Assembly: GCA_917880885.1 (NCBI GenBank)
Contig: OU862913.1
Coordinates: 26,545,286-26,609,285 of the forward strand
Length of the DNA: 64,000 bases
Reading direction: 5' to 3'
From: Limnephilus marmoratus
Lineage: Eukaryota > Arthropoda > Insecta > Trichoptera > Limnephilidae
Shown: piece by piece, positions 25,101 through 37,100 of the stretch
How positions within the stretch are numbered: position 1 is the stretch's first letter
How the letters are laid out: the number at the start of each line of letters is the position of its first letter
The notes under the pieces: generated by a model
Database searches by the model: none
What the model was told of the DNA's origin: nothing
What the model saw: only the letters and a program-made list of their open reading frames with translations
Translations under genes and position numbers: made by a program

Positions 25101-28100
25101 CAGATATATTTATCCGAGACACTATCTAGGTTACAAACCAGTTCTTAGAACACTTGTTTCCAATGAAAAAGATGGTTGCCAATAATATGGAAAAACAATT
25201 AGTCGAAGATAATATTGTTAATTCTAAAATTTTAAATATGAGATTGACAAATATGACGTTCAAATAATATGTGGCAGTAGCCGAATTGGTAAGGCATTTG
25301 TCCTGGTAAGACAGGAGGTTGTGGGTTCGTGTTCCGTTATCTTTTTATTTTTCTGTGTCTTGTTCTATTTCATATTTTTGTTTAGATTAGTAGTTTTATC
25401 TTTTTCTTTAATGTTATATTTCATTGATAGGAATAACCTTAAAAAAGTATTAAAAAGACAAAAAGATAGTTCTAATAAAAATTAACTACAGTAGGCCTCG
25501 CTAATCCGGATAGGGAAAAACAAGACCCCTTCTGAATTATCGAGGCATCCGGATTATAGTATGCAATATTTTAATAGGAATAAAACACATTTTTAACTTG
25601 GGTTTCATTTATTAAAGTAAAAATTTAAAGTCAATTTAGACAAGAATATGTACGAGTATGTACATACAAATGTACATACTTATTAAAAAATTCAAACATG
25701 TAAGAAATTTGCGCCTGTCAAAGGCCCGTAAATTCCAGGAAAAATACGGAAATTTCGTAACAAAACACGATTTTGAATTTTGAATTGAATGTTTTGTTGA
25801 TTAATTTTGAGCTATCGTATATTTCATTGACTGAAACACGTTCCTAGATCAATAAACTATGCACCAAAACAACATCACTTGCGTTAATTATGTAAATTAA
25901 TAGGTTTTACGATGTTTTAGTCGAGGAACACGCGTCAATATTGACAGCTTAGATTTGCGCCAAAAATGACATTTCGATTCCACAGATAAAAATCATTTAA
26001 AAATAATCTGGTGTCGCCAGGTGAATGAAACTTGTGGCTATATCATCAAAGATGTTGGCGCAAGCGATTCTGACCTTGTTTTCATACAAATTCTGTACAT
26101 AGAAGGGTCAAAATCGCAGACAAACATTTTTATTTCTAAATATTTTTTCGCAAAAAATGAGCGTTTCCGGCCGATTACAGGTTAATATGAAATTTAAGAA
26201 AAAAACTTAAAGTTAATTAACGAGTGACGGCAAATGATTGAATATTGACACGTTGTGACCCGCAAGCACCCGTCCGGATTACAGCGTGCACTTAAGCAAC
26301 TGGGGTCCGGATTAGCGAGGCTCTACTGTATTTCTATTTTTCCTATATGCTTTAATTCTTGATCTGAAAAACAGTAAAAATGCAGAAACGAAACCAAATA
26401 GCAGCTCTACTTCAAAACTACAAAATCGCACATCTGACATTGTTCTTCGGGAATGTTGATTTGTTTATTTCAAATTATAAAATTTGAAAGCGCGTGTATC
26501 ACCTTTCAAAAATAATTCTTTTTGCAAAGCGGAAATATTTTGACCTTTCAAGAAAATAGGCGCGAGGCCTGAGGGGTTAAAGGCTACGAACGATTAATTA
26601 AACATGAAGGAGTGGTGAGCGAATTATGTTATTTAGTTCATTTACCAAACTAGCTTTAGGATTATTAGATTTTTTAAAAATTTCTAACTAAATTAAAGTT
26701 GATAACAATAAATAAAATAGCACTAATTATTTTGTTGTGTTGTTTAGATCCGTCCCTGCCGGCCGGCCGCCGTAAGGAGATAGACAATGTGATGAAGAGG
26801 GCCCGCGCCGGATCCCCGGGAAGTTGGGACCGGAAACTCCTCGAGGTGGAGGAGAAGGATCCCAACAGGTGAGACAAGAATATTCCCCACTTCCCGTCAC
26901 ACTTGCATCAGTTTATAATTGAATCAGAAGGGTGATTCTGTATCTTTTTTGGGTGACCGAACAACTCAGAATCATGCAACTTCAACACCTCCTTTGAAAA
27001 TTCATTAACCTGTTGAACATGGGATGACATGCCAAAAACCGTGTGAAAATTACCTTGATCAATTCTGGTCAAATATCGATATAAATACAAAGCAATTGTT
27101 TTTTTTCCTATTGTTTTCTGTTTACCAGATAATATATGTTATTATTCATGTATATACTTCCTATCCTATCCTATTAATATTATAAAGGCAAAATGGCGTA
27201 TGAATGTTTGTTACTCTTTCACGCAATAAGAGTAACAAATGTACATACGTCCATACAAACTTTCGCCTTTATAATATTAATAGGATATTTCAACCAATTT
27301 ACACAAAATCTTGACATATTATATACTTAACCTCTAATTTGCCGGAGACGCGCGAGAAAATAATTCGAAAATTTGAATAAAATTTTCGACCAAAACTTTT
27401 TGTCTGCGATTTTGGCCCTTCTATGTACAGAATTTGTATGAAGAACACGGTCAGAATCGCTTGCGCTAACATCATAGATGATATAGCCACTAGTTTCATT
27501 CACCTTGCAACCCCAGAATATTTTTAAAACGATTATGTCTATGACTTAGAAACGTCAGATTTTACCGTGAATTTACCCGTCGCAATTTATGCGTGTTCCG
27601 CGACTAAAACATCATAAAACCTATTAATTTACTTAATAAATGCAAGAAATGTTGTTTTGGTAGATAGTTTATTGTTCTAGGAACGTGTTTCAGTCAATGA
27701 AATATACGATAGCTCAAAATTAATCAACAAAACATTCTATTCAAAATTCAAAGTGGTGCTTTTTTAGTGAATTTTCGTGAAATGGCGTTGGCCTTTGACC
27801 GGTTAAACCTTTACTCTGTCTATTGGTGAAAACCGCATGAAAGTCTGTACAGTAATTTTGAGTTTATCATGAACAGACAGACACGGCGGACGACTTTAAA
27901 TTATAATTCGTGGGGATAAAGGTTTACATTTGAATTATTTTGTGGTTAACATTCTGATTTGAATATAAAGCGTGGTGTTTTCTCTTTCTAACACCGTTCA
28001 GATCATATTTCTAACTATGATAGTAAGGGCGACAACAATTTCTATGAAACCCGTATGAGTTGTTCCGAAAACTAAACAAATAGACTTGACGGGTTAAATT

Positions 28101-31100
28101 TAAAATTATTGATTACAATCCATTTGATACGTAATCTAACTAACTGATCATCACGTAGGGGTAGGCAGAGAGGACAGACTTGCTTCGTTTACATTCATAA
28201 ATCGACTCATACATGCTCTTCTATTATTCTGACTCTTGACATGGCCCAACTCGAGTATCTAATTTACTCGATCGTGCCATAACTTTCTTGGGCATCCTCG
28301 ACTTCTTCTACCATTGACATTTGCGTCACATATTCTCCTTACACTCCTTTCATTCGCTCTGCTTGCTCAAACCATCGGAGCGTCTCTTTCTTTATTCATT
28401 ACACTTACATCAGCCTTGTATTCTTTGCGGATCTCCACATTTCTCACACAATCGTACATGGTTTCAGCACACATTCGCCTCAGGGATCTCATTTCTACAG
28501 CATTCAGTCTACTTTATTTGAGGTGTTCCGAACTGAACAAAATTAGCCTGAGCGGTTAAAAATGATCTGCACAAAGCTAGTGACTCCGTTACCTCGAACT
28601 TGCTGTGAAACAAATTAGCTGCACGCAGACCAACAAAAGCTAAAAATCAATGCTTTTGCGAACTTTTGACTTTTTTTTTTAACTTTAGCTCCCCACAGGA
28701 GGTCCCGAGGAAAATAATTTCCCTCAAGGTTTATGTCGTCTTGGAGGATGCTGTGTGGAGTTTTTTTTTTAAAGAATGGAAGAAGAGGAAGTTCTGGAAA
28801 GGAAATGGGTGTAAAGGACGGGTAGGAAGATTTAGTATATCCAGGAGTGACGGACGTATGAATCCATCCCTTCAGATGTTGAGAGATTGTGGCTGGAGAG
28901 GTTAAAAGACCTCCTCAACCAGTCTCTCTCAATCAGGCCTGCTACGCAACGGGTGGGCAGACATTTCGGCCACCGATACCTAGACAAGCCTCACCCCATG
29001 AACCCGAGCACCACTGCTAAGTCACCAAACGTAGCAAACCACTTGGGGTGACCTATGGCAGAGGTGTTAGCAGGCCCGGACTGGCCAGGTCCGCAGGTCC
29101 GCGATCGCGGAGGGCCCCCGGCGCAAGGGGGCCCCGAAGGGGCCCCACAAAACGTACAAAAAAAAGTTTTTGTCTTGTTAGTAGTTATTTTGTGTTCTTG
29201 GTAATGTTTGTTTACATTTTCGAAAAAAAATTACATTTTCCAACAGTAGAACATGTCCAACAACTGTTTTTATATCGCCGTGTATACGAAAGCTTCATAA
29301 GATCCACCGTCAGCCGCATCGTCTGCGCGGTGACGTGTGTCCGTGTGTCGTGTGTCCACTGTCCAGCAGACAACTCATAAATGAACTAATACCGACAAAT
29401 GCACCGCGATGTCCTATCATATTAGCTGTTTACTCAGTAGGGCCGCGCAAGCGCATATCGTTCTTCCCCTCCCCCCTTTCCTACATTTAACCACTCATTT
29501 GCCGCTCGTGCGCCGGCGTGTCCTGATTTTGACACGCGATTTTGACCCTTATGTATAAAGAAAGTGTATGAAGAACACGGTCAGAATCGCTTGCTCTATT
29601 ATCGCTCTTTACCATAGAGAAAACCGCAATTAGATTGGTGACTCCATATAATTTATATTAATGATTTACCGGAGCGCGGGAGCGTGCGCAGTTCTTGCGC
29701 ATGCGCGGGAAAAATTCTTTGGTCTTCAACTTTGACCTTTCTATGTACGAAATTTCTCAAGGACGCTGTCAGAATCGCGGGACATTGGGTGTCATGGCTG
29801 CCGCTTTTTGCGAACGCTAATTGGTTACAACCAACCCCATTTACTCGCGGCATTCAACGAGTTAAATAACATCCACCCCACACTATTGTTTTCAAGCCAC
29901 TACAAGTCGATTTTATGCGATGCGGTTTGCTAAATTTACAGCGCAGTTTTTTTTAAATTTAAATTGCTAAATTAAATTTTTTGTTTAGAGTTGAGTTGTG
30001 GTACATTATTTGATTAATTAATATTACGAACGGAACAAAAACAATGAAGAGAACTTACAAGAGTGGTTTTCAAAAAAGAGAGGAAAAAAAAAGAAGATTT
30101 CCAGTGTGCCAGTTCAATGTTTACGTGGTTAAAACCATCAAGCTCTACCTCAGAGATAATCGATGACACGACTGTAGGTAAGGTCTTCGAAATTTTAGAT
30201 TATTATTTTTATTAAGGGTTGTATTTTTTGAAATTTTGTTCAATTTATTCTACATTTTTAGTTTTTGCTCTTTTTACTTTAAAGGTTTTTACTAATAGGG
30301 CTAATTAATTGTTATAATTTAAACAAAATAAACTGTATAAAAAACTTTCTCACATTGGGGATAAATTTACAATAGAAATGTATTAAGGCTACGTCATTAG
30401 GAGGTACTTTATGCAAAATATGGATAGTAGTTTGTCGGTTTATTCATCAATGGTCAAAATATAATTATTACGAGCAATGTTTTAAATTAATTATATTGTG
30501 ATTACTACAACAAGTGAACAGCATCAACTTCTTCTTGTACAGTTGAGAGGGGTGAGGCGCCTGCTTGCAATCAGCCACATATAGACCATCATCCATCGTC
30601 TCTTGTCGGCGAATCAAGCTCCAATTCTGATTCAGAAGATGATGAAGAAAATAAGAAGACCTGTGATGCAGCTAAACAACAACTTTGATGTTTCATTTGT
30701 CCATATGAAAGTGAAAAAATCACGATTAATAAAGCTTTCATGGAAAAACATCCTATTCAAGTTGTAGAAGGAAAAAGTACAAAATTGCCATTTGAGCCTT
30801 CTAAACTTTATTACCGACATTTGCCAAGTGGTGAAAAAATACACCGAAAATGGTTATCACATTCAATTCAGCTGAATAAAGTGTACTGTTCGTGCTGTAT
30901 GGCTTTTAGAGATAAAGGACACAGAGACTCTACCTACATTACTGGTTATGATGTTTCTTCAAAAAATGTGTATAAATCAGTAGAAATACACGAATGGTGT
31001 GAATAAAATGCTGCTCTTTATTTTGAACTCCGTTATAATTATTGGCAGTTCTACAGCATGTGTTTAGTAGTGTTGTGGTATCCTAAAAATACTGTGAATT

Positions 31101-34100
31101 TCTTATTTCAATAAATAATAAAGTCAACAAAAGTCGAAAATCATAATATTCGTATAAAAACCTATCAGAATTTCTTTTTCTTTATAGGTGCCAATATAAC
31201 GTAGAAACGCGTTTTCATTGTTTTCAAGCACCTAATTTTCAAAAATTATCCGGGGGACCGGAACCGGACCCCCCATTTTCTAAAGCCCCCCGCCACGTTA
31301 GGGGGCCCCTTTACAGGTTTTAGCGGAGGGCCACAAATGGTCCCAGTCCGGGCCTGGGTGTTAGTTATCCAATAAATGGTTCCCGGGACGTTAGTACCTG
31401 TACCCGCCTCCCAAAATGCAAAGATATGCTTTGTCGAAGATCTAACCCGATAATGTTTATATTGTGTGTTGTGTAGGTGGCGCCACACAGGCTACAAACA
31501 GCTTTACCTGGAGCAGGACCGCTCGCCGTCCCCGCGCCGATCTCGCTCGCCCCGCCCGGCGCGCCGTTCCCCCCCGCAAGTGTCCACCACCACCCCTCAC
31601 CACCCCCGCCGTGACAATGGTAAGTGTCGCATCCTTTTTATTTATGGGTAAACTGTACCGATTCCCAACTGTTGAGAGTCAGTGTGCCATTCAGCTTTCC
31701 TGAATTGGGATTTGCTATAAGGCAGTTACTTTTGGCGTTTATATTTCTCAACTCCTTGACACTCCAACCACCATATTTGTCAATCATTTTTATTAAAATG
31801 TCTTTAAATCCTTAACCACTCAGCAACGTAAGCAGATATACACGTTAACCTGTCAAAGGCCGTAAAAACCAGCAAAAATACGGAAATTTCGTAACAAAAC
31901 ACGATTTTGAATTGAATGTTTTGTGGATTAATATTGAGCTATCGTATATTTTATTGACCGTAACACATTCCTAGAACAATAAACTATGTACCAAAACAAC
32001 ATTACTTGCGATAATTACGTAAATTGATAGGTTTTGCAATGTTTTCGTCAAGAACATGCATCGATTTTGACAGATAAAATTCGCGGCAAATTTGACATTT
32101 TGATGCCACAGATAAAATCATGTGAAAACTTTCTGGGGTTGCCAGGTGAATGAAATTTCTCCCTAGGACATGGGTAAACGTTGGCAGAAGCGATTGTGAC
32201 CTTGTCTTTCATACTAATTCTGTACATAGAAGGGTCAAAATCGCAGACAAACATGTTTTGTTCGTATTTTTTTCGCACGCATGCGCACAATATGCGCGCA
32301 TTCCCTCGTCTTCGGCAAATAACAGGTTAATATGACAATAGCAGTCAAGTGCAATAAGCGTGTTTTCACTTTAACGCGTGTGTTTCCACAGAAATCGTTG
32401 TTCTAGTAACATCCCTAAAACAAAAAGTAAAAGGTCGATAGTAAATCAAGCTGCACATCCCTATACAAGTTGTGCATAGAAATACATAAAAAGACCTATT
32501 CTGTCAGATACACGGTTGACACATATTTTACCCGCCAAATCGCCTGCGGGCTGCTAGACATTGTTAATTTTTATTAAATATTCTTATATAAACACCCCTC
32601 ATACCTTTTTTCTTCCCAGAACATCCTTTCCCTAAAAGAACCTCCACACAGCATCCCCAAAGATGATGTCAGCCTTGAGGGGAATTAATGTTTAAAAAAC
32701 ATCATTTCAATTGTTTTTGTTACCTTCCAGGTGGGATGCAGTCACACCGCCGTCCTGAGCCCCCATCGTCCCAGCCGGTGGTCTCTTCGTCTCGCGACAG
32801 GGAGCGAGAGCGAGACAGGGAAAGAGAGAGGGAGCGAGACAGGGAGAGGGAGCAGCGGGACAACCGCGGGGAGAGAGCGAGAGGGACGGGAGGCAGGGGC
32901 AGACCCCCCTCGCCGCCCCCGCAGAGGAGGGTGTGTAATCTTAGATCAAAGTTTTTAATTGTCTCTTGAAATTGACTTTATTATTTGGAAAAGTAGGTAA
33001 TTTATAGAAAAACGAAATTTTAAAAATATACAGTAGGGCCTTGCTAATCCGGATAGGGAAAAACAAGACCCCTTTCGAATGATCGAGTATTCCGGATTAT
33101 GGTATGCAATTTTTTAACCTGTAATCGGCCGGAAACGCGCGGATGCGCGCGCTTAATGAGCATGCGCGAAAAAAATATTTCGAAAAAAATATGTTTGTCT
33201 GCGATTTTGACCCTTCTATGTACAGAATTTGTATGAAGGACAAGGTCAGAATCGCTTGCGCCAACATTTCTCCATAAGATGGGTATAAATTTCATTTACC
33301 TTGCAACCCCAGAATATTTTTAAATCATTTTATCTGTGGCATCCAAATGTCAAATTTACCGCGATTCTTTCTGTCAAAGTCGATGCGTTTTACTTGACGA
33401 AAACATCGTAAAACCTATCAATTTACGTAATTAACGCAAGTAATGTTGTTTTGGTACATAGTTTATTGTTCTAGGAATGTGTTTCGGTCAATAAAATATA
33501 CGATAGCTCAAAATTAATTCTCAAACATTCAATTCAAAATTCAAAATGGTGTTTTGTTAGGAAATTTCCGTATTTTTCCTGGATTTTGACGGGTTAACAT
33601 GAAAATAAAGAAAATAAACTAAAAGTTAATTAACGAGTGTCGGCAAATGATTGAATATTGACACGATTTGACCCGCACGCTACCGTCCAGATTACAGCGT
33701 GCACTGAAGTAACGGGGGTCCGGATTAGCGAGGCTCTACTGTATATAAATGATGTGGTTGATATTAAGGCTGTCATACCAGCAAATCATAATTTCGATTC
33801 CGACTGCACCGCTCACACATCAGCCGTTGCAAGCGGACGTTTTTGGAACTAGATTTCGTTCCGCTAGAAGCCGGGTTTCACTTACCTATAGTTCACGCGA
33901 AGCTGGACCTACAGTATGGTTCAGATAAAGATGTTGAATTCTCGCTTCCAGAATTTTAATAAGTAGTAGTTATTTGTAATTTGTGTATTGAAGTGCGTAG
34001 ACATAAATAGATACATAAACACAGTAGGTATAAAGTAGATACCTACACAAAAAAACAATTTGTTATATTTTTTTAATATTTTGGTTTTTGTTTTTTCATT

Positions 34101-37100
34101 TTATTTTACGGCCATTAGAGTGGAAGAATTGAAACGTTACTTGAAATGGCTTTAGCCGTGTTTAGTGACCAGATCTGAAAAGTCAGGTACTTCCCCACCT
34201 CCATCTTCCCTAACTCCTTCCCCTCCCCCACTACCTTCAGCCTCACAACATACCCCAATTGGGGGTGATAGTCCCACTGGCTCCAGACGGGAGCAGTTGG
34301 GACTCTTGTGCGGTATTCATGAAAAAAAGAGTACCTAATATTCAGTTGGATTGTAAAAAATATCTCATTTTGAAATATTTATTCGTGTGCATAATTTTTA
34401 ATTTTATATTTATGTGAATACCGCACAAGAGACCCAAATGCTCCCGTCTGGAGCCAGTGAGACTATGACATGACTATGGGGTATAGTATGAGGCAGAAGG
34501 TGGTGGGGAAGGGCAGGAGATGGGGAAGAGGAAGCGAAGAATTACTTGGCTATTCAGATCTGGTCACCAAACACGGCCAAAGTAATTTTTAGCAACGTTT
34601 CAATTCTAAATGGTGGTCTTACACCAGGGCGATACTAAAGTATCTTCCACTTTGGAACGTGACGCAAATATATTATTTTTATATGAAATAACCCAAATTA
34701 GTCAAACAAAATTTATTTGCCCACGCCGGGATTCGATCCCACGACCTTCGGATTGCGAGTCAAGAGCCTTACCTCTTGACCACGCCGGCCGTCAATAAAT
34801 AGTATCAGTAATTTGGAAGGCGGGTATGGGTACCGCCGTCCCGGGAACCATGTATTGGATTATCAACACCGTACGGGTAGCCCGGGTTCATGGGGCGAGG
34901 TTTGTCATGATCTCGGCGGCGGTGGAATCTGCCCCACCAACTACGTAGAAGGCCGGATCGGGAGAGACCTTTTTTTACAATCGCTCGACACATTGCCTAT
35001 CTCTTCTTTGGGGATGCTGTGTGAAGGTTCGTTTCAGGGAAAGGGAGGAGAGGATCTTCTGAGAAGGAAAGGGTATTAGGGGTGGGTAGAAATGTGGGGG
35101 TCAGCGTGTCCAGGAGAGCGGATGTATGAATCCATCCCTCCCACTGCGGTGCAAAGCGATGTTCCGAGAGAGTAAGGCTGGAGAAGTCAAAGGGACTCCC
35201 TCAACCACTTTCTCTAGATCCAACCTGCCATGCAGCTGGTGCGCAGACGCATCCGCCGCCAAGACCTGAAAAAACCTCACCCCATGAACCCAGGCACCCC
35301 TGCTAGTCACCAAACGTTGCGAACCACTAAGGATGACCTACGGCAGACGTGTTGGTTATCAAAAAAATGGTTCCCGGGGCGGTGGTACCCATACCCGATT
35401 CTCATGTTTGTTATTTTTGTAATACGAAAAATGGATATAAAAAAGCCTACCCCCCATCCCTCTCAACCCCCTCCCCCTCTCACCCCACAACCTCTAACCA
35501 CCCTCCACCCCCCCGCCTCTTTTACCCCCCCCCCCCCCTATATAAAAATCAATTGCTGTTTGTTAGTTTCACTAAAACTCGAGAACGGCTGGGCCGATTT
35601 AGCTGATTTTGGTTTTGAAATGTTTGTCGTAGTCCAGGAAAGGTTTAAACGTTGAGAAAATATGGAAAAGTTGCGAGGAAGATAGTAAAATCAACAATTT
35701 AATTCTCCCATATAAACTGTTCTACATACTTTCCTGTGAATTGCTAACCGTTCATCCGATTGCGATGAAACTTTGGTGAGTTGTTGTGAGCACGCCCGCA
35801 AAGTAGTCCAGTCAATAAATGCTCCAAAAGGAGGTGTAGAGTGCGTGAGCAGGGACCTAAGCGATTCCTCCAGAAACTTGCTTAGGGTGTGAACATACTA
35901 AAAGTCCTGACGTCTTGGTTGTGAGCTAGGGGGGAGGGGGGGGAGGGGGAGGTCCCAATTTTCGGGTTTCCGCTTATATCTCAAAAACGGTGCGTCACAC
36001 ATGAAAATTTCCTAAGGATAAGTAAAAAAAGCTCATAAAATTATCTACATCTTTTATTCTTTACGTAATTTTCGAAATCACGTCCATCTTTGACTTACAC
36101 GCTCCACAAATGTAGATATTTTTGAAAAAAATTATTTTACCTCACATTTTTCATCAAACATTCCTTCATATCGTCTAAAATATTCATCAAAGAAAGAAAT
36201 TTATTTATAAGAAGTTGTAATAAATTTAATTCCCTTTTAGAATATATATACATATGCAAATAAGTCTCCAACCAGTAAATATTTACAGCAATTTTAAGGT
36301 TTTGCGTAAAATGTCGTCATTTTCAGAAAAAGCTGTTTTTATCTTATTACTGACACACCGACGTGCAACGACGATTATGCGACGCTCTTTTAGTAAGGCG
36401 TATGATCAGATATGATCATGGAAACCACATTGATGCTATCATTCAAAAGCCGAGAAGGCATAACAGGAGGCAGAGGTATTTTGCACAATGTACTAGAAGT
36501 GGTTAGTTGGTATGAGCGCAACTCATGAGATCTGCACTTCCCTTGAAGAGTATTGTGGAGTCTTCACGTCCAGTAACAACGCAAGGACCTCGGACAAGCC
36601 CACCGAAGTAAAGATGCAGCAGACATTTTCAAACTCAGTCAGTGGTTTGATGCACATCCTCCCTTCCCACAAGCCAATGAAATAATGTCAATTCCCAATG
36701 TCTTCTGTCAGCTCGTCGATAAAAAATCACGATGAAAAGGTTGCAGTTGACCCAACATTTCTGTTTCACCGGATGTGTATAAGCAAACGATCAGATGAGG
36801 ATTTGAAGAAATTCTTTGAGTATGAGTTGGCCCCATTTCCCTTGGCACTGTTCAATGAAGGTGGGATGTGGAAGACAACTAAATCTGTCCTGTACAGCTT
36901 ATTCGAGCCTACCAAAAAACTGGTCTACTGTCTCAGGTGAACATAGTTGTGGACGGAAAATTTCTACTACACAGAGTAATTTGGCAAAAAGATGCCTTCC
37001 TTGTCACAATTTGTGATCGTTACATCAACTACGTCAACCACCACTATCCTGGATGACTCACACTGTGGTATTTGATTGGTACCCAAACCCAGCCAACGGT

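Larger units (their letters stand above)
10160..26747 (+). other. Intron 1, 16.6 kb
   Basis: It starts GTTGGT and ends TTTAG. It is filled by separately listed elements: SINE-A, TTAA MITEs, a LINE C-terminus, a hAT in a SINE, a Helitron coding remnant, a GC-rich hAT MITE, a CR1-like 3' end and a pogo-like element. No additional exon is recognised. Confidence 0.75.
29071..31356 (+). mobile_element. hAT transposon 2.3 kb, TSD GGTGTTAG, inside SINE-B
   Basis: The duplication GGTGTTAG lies at 29063-29070 and 31357-31364. The termini CAGGCCCGGACTGGCCAGG and the inverse CCAGTCCGGGCCTG match. Subterminal G/C-rich blocks (AGGGGGCCCC) occur at both ends. It encodes N-terminal transposase remnants and carries a diverged family 1 MITE (about 29480-29870). 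Confidence 0.92.
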
